This document shows, piece by piece, positions 63,334-64,000 of a stretch of 64,000 nucleotides of DNA. Below the pieces are notes generated by a model. The model searched no databases, was not told the DNA's origin, and saw nothing but the letters and a program-made list of their open reading frames with translations. This stretch comes from Phaseolus vulgaris. Taxonomy: Eukaryota > Streptophyta > Magnoliopsida > Fabales > Fabaceae. The DNA lies in NCBI RefSeq assembly GCF_000499845.2, contig NC_023759.2, positions 46,160,672 through 46,224,671 of the forward strand, in the 5' to 3' direction. The position numbers and the translations under genes are program-made. Numbering within the stretch: the stretch's first letter is position 1; the number at the start of each line of letters is the position of its first letter.

Positions 63334-63710
63334 GACTGTTTCTTGACTATTTCTTCCTGCACCTCCATATCTTCTTCTGTCACCTCCATACCCAACATGA
63401 AAATACATTTTTATCCTTTTTTGTCACCCTATAAACTAGTTTTCAAATTATGTAATCCAGAACACATTTGAAAAATAACTTCTGGATTACATAATTCGGA
63501 AGCTAAATAAAATTTTCAGATTATATAATTCGAAAAGTAATCATGCATATGAAAAAAGGCTTTCAGATTACATAATTCAGAAGCTAATTATAAATTTGAA
63601 AAATGACTTCTGAATTACATAATTCGAAATATTATAGATGAATATTTTTAGAAATTCGAAAATTTATGGAGGTGAAAGAAGAAGGTATGGAAGTGCAGGA
63701 AGAAACAGTC
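63334..63710. mobile_element. Mutator-like MITE, family A copy 4
   Basis: A 377-bp element with left end GACTGTTTCTTGACTATTTC and right end GTGCAGGAAGAAACAGTC. A 9-bp duplication with one mismatch flanks it (AAATAACAA at 63325-63333, ATATAACAA at 63711-63719). The GGATTACATAATTCGGAAG palindromes are as in the other copies. The first bases are duplicated (GACTGTTTCTT GACTATTTCTT), adding about 11 bp. Confidence 0.82.
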
Positions 63711-64000
63711 ATATAACAAATACTAAGCCCAATACATTTTAGGCCTGGGTGTTTCTTTATGCACGCACTCTCATAAGGGTTTGAAAGACCATAATGCCCC
63801 GTATCTTTCTGCATCCTATATCTTCGAGCTCTTGTAGATATGTGTTGGTGAATTTCTTTGAGAAGAGGAGCATATCCTATCACCTATTTTGGTTACAAGA
63901 AATAGCAACAAGAAATTTTGCAATTACTATAAATGTGGCCACACTCAGAGAACCTACAGTTTGAAAGTTATTTATTTTAAAATGATAATTTTAGATTGTA

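Overview
This is nuclear DNA from a flowering plant, most likely a legume. The window is AT-rich, has long intergenic stretches, and its genes are split by GT-AG introns. The protein-coding genes belong to plant families: a B-box/CCT (CONSTANS-like) factor, a membrane-anchored ubiquitin-fold (MUB) protein, CC-type glutaredoxins, an OTU deubiquitinase, an NPH3/BTB protein and a small conserved plant protein. The legume assignment is an inference from TRIM-type repeats, with their characteristic PBS and LTR text, that I associate with Phaseoleae genomes. No virus, bacterial operon, CRISPR array or rRNA locus is visible.

Layout. 0-5.7 kb: two 369-bp Mutator-like MITEs and otherwise intergenic DNA. 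5.7-8.9 kb (minus): a four-exon CONSTANS-like gene rebuilt exon by exon. 9-15.8 kb: a transposon nest holding a TRIM, a SINE-like retroposon split by a solo LTR, an LTR-like block, and a CACTA-like foldback element split by a second copy of the SINE-like element. 16.0-17.4 kb (minus): a three-exon MUB gene ending in a CTIL prenylation box. 20-22 kb: a second Mutator-like MITE family and a TRIM fragment. 22.9-23.2 kb: a decayed coding fragment. 23.6-48 kb: four intronless-CDS CC-type glutaredoxin genes, two on minus (CCLC, CCMC) and two on plus (CCLS, CCMS), spread over 24 kb around a plus-strand OTU cysteine protease gene. That OTU gene has a 4.1-kb intron filled with a minisatellite and a MITE-like insertion. 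51.6-52.1 kb (minus): a small conserved gene whose 5' exon abuts a Mutator-like MITE. 53.5-57.0 kb (minus): a four-exon NPH3/RPT2-like gene. 57.7-60.1 kb: a direct duplication, one copy of which was hit by a solo LTR. 61-64 kb: TRIM and MITE copies.

The genes do not form a pathway unit. The one functional cluster is the glutaredoxin group, which looks like dispersed tandem duplication. In Arabidopsis, CC-type (ROXY) glutaredoxins bind TGA bZIP factors and affect development, nitrate and stress signalling. The CONSTANS-like and NPH3-like genes are light-signalling families by homology, and MUB and OTU proteins act in ubiquitin biology. Insertion histories are well supported by target-site duplications read directly from the sequence. 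Protein functions rest on recognised motifs, without database searches.
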